Shown here piece after piece: positions 60,931 through 64,000 of a stretch of DNA of 64,000 nucleotides. How positions within the stretch are numbered: the stretch's first letter is position 1; the number at the start of each line of letters is the position of its first letter. The position numbers and the translations under genes are program-made. The notes under the pieces were generated by a model that made no database searches, was not told the origin of the DNA, and was given only the letters and a program-made list of their open reading frames with translations. Source of the DNA: Winslowiella toletana. Lineage in GTDB: Bacteria > Pseudomonadota > Gammaproteobacteria > Enterobacterales > Enterobacteriaceae. The stretch is from assembly GCF_032164335.1 (NCBI RefSeq), contig NZ_CP134152.1:2728001-2792000 (forward strand). The letters run 5' to 3'.

Positions 60931-61896
60931 GTGACTATTGCTATTGTCATCGGCACGCATGGTTGGGCAGCAGAGCAGCTTCTGAAAACCGCCGAAATGC
61001 TGTTGGGTGATCAGGAAAACGTCGGCTGGATTGATTTTGTCCCCGGTGAAAATGCTGAAACCCTGATTGAGAAGTACACTGCGCGCCTTGCTGAACTCGA
61101 CACCAGCCAGGGCGTGCTGTTCCTCGTTGATACCTGGGGTGGCAGCCCGTTTAATGCCGCCAGCCGTATTGTGGTCGATAAACAAAACTATGAAGTCATC
61201 GCCGGCGTTAATATTCCAATGCTGGTGGAAACGCTGATGGCACGTGACGATGATCCGGCATTCGATGAGCTGGTGGCAGTGGCAGTGGAAACCGGCCGTG
61301 AGGGCGTCAAAGCACTGAAGGCTAAAGAGCCTGAACCCGCAGCGGTGGCCGCAACTAAACCCGCCGCACCTGCCGCACCAACCAAACCAATGAGCGCGGA
61401 AGACCATATGAAAATTGGTCTGGCCCGTATTGATGACCGCCTGATCCACGGCCAGGTCGCCACCCGCTGGACTAAAGAAACCAACGTAAACCGCATTATC
61501 GTCGTCAGTGATGAAGTCGCTGCCGATAACGTGCGCAAAACCCTGCTGACCCAGGTCGCCCCTCCAGGGGTCACTGCACATGTGGTGGACGTCGCGAAAA
61601 TGGTGCGCGTCTACAACAACCCGAAATACGGTCAGGATAAAGTGATGCTGCTGTTCACCAACCCGACGGATGTCGAGCGTATTGTGGCAGAGGGCGTCAA
61701 TATCACCTCGGTCAATGTCGGTGGCATGGCATTCCGCCAGGGTAAAACCCAGGTGAACAATGCGGTGTCAGTTGATGAAAAAGATATTGCCGCGTTTAAG
61801 AAGCTTAACGATCGCGGAATTGAGCTGGAAGTCAGAAAGGTCTCGTCCGACCAGAAACTGAAAATGATGGACCTGATTGCCAAAGTGAATCAATAA
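60931..61896 (+). CDS. manX: PTS mannose-family EIIAB subunit ManX
   Basis: Cytoplasmic phosphotransfer subunit of the mannose/glucose/glucosamine PTS. The 321-residue protein has an N-terminal EIIA domain with the phospho-histidine His10 (IVIGTHGWAAE), an Ala/Pro-rich linker around residues 130-150 and the EIIB domain with phospho-histidine His173 in RIDDRLIHGQVATRW. The start is GTG at 60931, with an ideal AAGGAGG upstream. It leads the manXYZ operon, with an operator-like repeat upstream. Confidence 0.96.
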   Translation: MTIAIVIGTHGWAAEQLLKTAEMLLGDQENVGWIDFVPGENAETLIEKYTARLAELDTSQGVLFLVDTWGGSPFNAASRIVVDKQNYEVIAGVNIPMLVETLMARDDDPAFDELVAVAVETGREGVKALKAKEPEPAAVAATKPAAPAAPTKPMSAEDHMKIGLARIDDRLIHGQVATRWTKETNVNRIIVVSDEVAADNVRKTLLTQVAPPGVTAHVVDVAKMVRVYNNPKYGQDKVMLLFTNPTDVERIVAEGVNITSVNVGGMAFRQGKTQVNNAVSVDEKDIAAFKKLNDRGIELEVRKVSSDQKLKMMDLIAKVNQ

Positions 61897-61967
61897 GTTG
61901 AAAGCCTTATTCATCGCCTGACGCGTCAGGTTTAACTCAGAATGCTTATGTCAGAAGGAGAAGTGCA

Positions 61968-62768
61968 ATGGAGATTACCACTCTTCAAATTGTACTGATA
62001 TTTATTGTCGCCTGCGTCGCAGGTATGGGATCGATTCTTGATGAGTTTCAGTTTCACCGTCCGTTGGTGGCCTGTACGTTAATTGGCTTTGTGCTGGGAG
62101 ATGTTAAAACCGGGATTATTATCGGCGGTACGCTGGAAATGATCGCCCTTGGCTGGATGAACATTGGTGCGGCAGTGGCACCCGATGCCGCCCTCGCCTC
62201 GATTATTTCGACCATTCTGGTTATCGCCGGTGGGCAAAGCATCGGAGCCGGTATCGCACTGGCTATTCCGCTGGCCGCAGCTGGCCAGGTTCTGACCATT
62301 ATTGTGCGTACGATTACCGTTGCCTTCCAGCACGCCGCCGATAAAGCGGCCGATAAAGGTAATCTGACCGCAATCAGCTGGATTCACGTTTCGGCATTAG
62401 TGTTGCAGGCGATGCGTATTGCCATTCCGGCACTGATCGTTGCTGTATCCGTCGGCACCAGCGTAGTACACAACCTGCTGAACTCGATTCCGGAAGTTGT
62501 GACCAATGGCCTGAATATCGCCGGTGGCATGATTGTCGTGGTCGGTTATGCAATGGTCATCAATATGATGCGTGCCGGTTACCTGATGCCGTTCTTCTAT
62601 CTTGGCTTCGTGACCGCGGCATTTACCGAATTCAACCTGGTCGCACTGGGTGTCATTGGGGTGGTAATGGCACTGCTCTATATTCAGCTCAGCCCGAAAT
62701 ATAACCGCGTCGCGGGTGCAGCAGCGTCTGGCCCGGCAAAAAACGACCTCGATAACGAATTAGACTAA
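61968..62768 (+). CDS. manY: PTS mannose-family EIIC subunit ManY
   Basis: Inner-membrane sugar-translocating subunit of 266 residues with several hydrophobic segments, starting MEITTLQIVLIFIVACVAG. It forms the mannose porter with ManZ and is also the receptor used by phage lambda DNA entry and some bacteriocins in E. coli. A palindrome CCTGACGCGTCAGG (61917-61930) lies in the 71-base manX-manY gap and may form a stem. The ribosome site AGAAGGAG precedes the ATG. Confidence 0.95.
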   Translation: MEITTLQIVLIFIVACVAGMGSILDEFQFHRPLVACTLIGFVLGDVKTGIIIGGTLEMIALGWMNIGAAVAPDAALASIISTILVIAGGQSIGAGIALAIPLAAAGQVLTIIVRTITVAFQHAADKAADKGNLTAISWIHVSALVLQAMRIAIPALIVAVSVGTSVVHNLLNSIPEVVTNGLNIAGGMIVVVGYAMVINMMRAGYLMPFFYLGFVTAAFTEFNLVALGVIGVVMALLYIQLSPKYNRVAGAAASGPAKNDLDNELD

Positions 62769-62784
62769 GGATAAGGTGAGAGAA

Positions 62785-63630
62785 ATGGTTGATACCACTA
62801 CCACACAAAAAAAACTCACACCCGGTGATATTCGCGGTGTATTTCTGCGCTCAAACCTGTTCCAGGGATCATGGAACTTTGAACGCATGCAGGCGCTCGG
62901 TTTCTGCTTCTCAATGGTGCCGGTGATTCGTCGCCTTTACCCGGAGAATAACGACCAGCGTAAACAGGCAATTAAACGTCACCTTGAGTTCTTTAACACC
63001 CACCCGTACGTGGCAGCCCCAATACTGGGCGTGACCATGGCGATGGAAGAGCAGCGTGCCAACGGTGCACCGATTGATGATGCGGCGATTAACGGCATCA
63101 AAGTCGGTCTGATGGGGCCACTGGCAGGCGTCGGCGACCCCATCTTCTGGGGTACGGTGCGCCCGGTATTTGCCGCACTCGGAGCCGGTATCGCCATGAG
63201 TGGCAGCCTGCTCGGTCCGATACTGTTCTTCGTGCTGTTTAACCTGGTGCGTCTGGCAACTCGCTATTATGGCGTCGCGTATGGCTATAAAAAAGGTGTC
63301 GATATTGTTAGCGACATGGGCGGCGGCTTCCTGCAAAAACTGACCGAGGGGGCGTCAATTCTCGGCCTGTTTGTCATGGGGGCACTGGTTAATAAGTGGA
63401 CGCATGTTAACATTCCACTGGTGGTGTCGAGGATCACCGATCAGACCGGTCAGACCAATGTCACCACCGTTCAGACCATCCTTGATCAGCTGATGCCAGG
63501 ACTGGTGCCACTGCTGTTGACCTTTGGCTGTATGTGGCTGCTGCGACGTAAAGTGAATGCGCTGTGGATTATCATGGGCTTCTTTGCCATTGGTATCTTC
63601 GGCTACTGGATTGGTTTACTCGGACTGTAA
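62785..63630 (+). CDS. manZ: PTS mannose-family EIID subunit ManZ
   Basis: Inner-membrane EIID subunit of 281 residues, found only in mannose-family PTS systems. It starts [28 protein letters not shown] and has conserved membrane segments such as [21 protein letters not shown]. The ATG at 62785 is chosen over an in-frame GTG three codons upstream because it matches E. coli. It begins 17 bases after the manY stop and is the last gene of manXYZ, followed by a terminator. Confidence 0.95.
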   Translation: MVDTTTTQKKLTPGDIRGVFLRSNLFQGSWNFERMQALGFCFSMVPVIRRLYPENNDQRKQAIKRHLEFFNTHPYVAAPILGVTMAMEEQRANGAPIDDAAINGIKVGLMGPLAGVGDPIFWGTVRPVFAALGAGIAMSGSLLGPILFFVLFNLVRLATRYYGVAYGYKKGVDIVSDMGGGFLQKLTEGASILGLFVMGALVNKWTHVNIPLVVSRITDQTGQTNVTTVQTILDQLMPGLVPLLLTFGCMWLLRRKVNALWIIMGFFAIGIFGYWIGLLGL

Positions 63631-63637
63631 ACTGCTG

Positions 63638-63665
63638 AACCGGGAGCCTGGCTCCCGGTTTTTTA
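63638..63665 (+). terminator. Terminator of manXYZ
   Basis: AACCGGGAGC/GCTCCCGGTT with a CTG loop is a perfect ten-base stem followed by TTTTATT. It begins seven bases past the manZ stop. Confidence 0.93.
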
Positions 63666-63730
63666 TTGCAGAGTCTTTTTATCAGCGTTTACGCCAAACG
63701 CTGACAAAACGACTTTCACGGAGCTGTAGT

Positions 63731-64000
63731 ATGTCTTTAACCGATTATCTCATCATTGCCGTTATCGCCCTGTTTCTGCTGTACGCGATTTATGATGAAT
63801 TACTGATGGATCGTCTGCGCGGTAAAACCCGTCTGAAAGTGCTGCTGCAACGCCGTAACAAGCTGGATAGCCTGATCTTTATCGGCTTGATCGCCATTTT
63901 GCTTTATCACAACGTTTCAGCCAACGGGCCACAAGTTACCACGACGTTACTGCTGATTCTGGCTTTTATCGCCATTTATATTTTCTGGATTCGCCGACCG
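63731..64000 (+). CDS. yobD: YobD family inner membrane protein (3' end missing)
   Basis: Open from the ATG at 63731 to the end of the window, giving 90 residues of a DUF986 membrane protein. It starts [23 protein letters not shown] and has three hydrophobic segments so far, with the [22 protein letters not shown] block and IYIFWIRRP near the cut. E. coli YobD is 152 residues, so about 60 residues lie outside. It follows manZ as in E. coli. Function unknown. Confidence 0.9.
   Translation, partial: MSLTDYLIIAVIALFLLYAIYDELLMDRLRGKTRLKVLLQRRNKLDSLIFIGLIAILLYHNVSANGPQVTTTLLLILAFIAIYIFWIRRP

Overview
This window looks like a chromosomal stretch of core genes from an enterobacterium (Enterobacterales). 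It is most likely from the Erwinia/Pantoea group (Erwiniaceae). Nearly every protein resembles its Escherichia coli orthologue along its full length, but gene order and accessory genes differ. A UDP-glucose dehydrogenase and a UDP-sugar epimerase follow galU, an omptin protease gene lies beside yeaH, selD is missing between topB and ydjA, and one sugar-phosphate transferase gene stands outside any polysaccharide cluster. These placements come from remembered protein families, not a database search.

Layout. (1) 1-11,652 follows the E. coli 27-28 min region: adhE (5' end outside the window), tdk, hns, a UDP-sugar operon galU-ugd-epimerase, rssB, rssA, ychJ, purU and two identical tRNA-Tyr genes. 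(2) 11,787-27,663 follows the E. coli 39-40 min region: xthA, topB, ydjA, sppA, ansA, pncA, yeaC/msrB, gapA, yeaD, yeaE, mipA and yeaG-yeaH with a clear sigma-54 promoter. (3) 27,769-33,623 is the most accessory part: omptin, cvrA (antiporter), an unrecognised 77-residue protein, a lone hexose-1-phosphate transferase, a 41-bp perfect inverted repeat and a Bcr/CflA-type MFS exporter. (4) 33,627-46,073 returns to 26-27 min genes: dadX/dadA, ycgB, fadR, nhaB, dsbB, ycgN, ycgM, a lytic transglycosylase, ycgL and minCDE. (5) 46,136-64,000 follows 40-41 min: rnd, fadD, a Slp lipoprotein gene, tsaB, yoaA, yoaB, yoaH, pabB, nudL, sdaA, an EAL phosphodiesterase gene, yoaE, manXYZ and yobD (cut by the window end).

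How they work together. Sugar activation (galU, ugd, epimerase) and the lone transferase could feed acidic exopolysaccharide or LPS synthesis. fadR and fadD form a fatty-acid circuit with a FadR-like operator before fadD. dadX/dadA handle alanine, rssA/rssB handle RpoS turnover, minCDE place the septum, dsbB reoxidises DsbA, and manXYZ imports hexoses behind a NagC/Mlc-like operator. Several genes start at non-AUG codons: UUG for rnd, fadD and cvrA; GUG for ychJ, mipA, yoaA and manX.

I found no CRISPR array, insertion sequence, integrase, prophage, toxin-antitoxin pair or restriction system. No undescribed multi-gene system is visible. The best leads are small: the structured yoaE leader, the 41-bp inverted repeat, the unrecognised 77-residue protein and the lone transferase.
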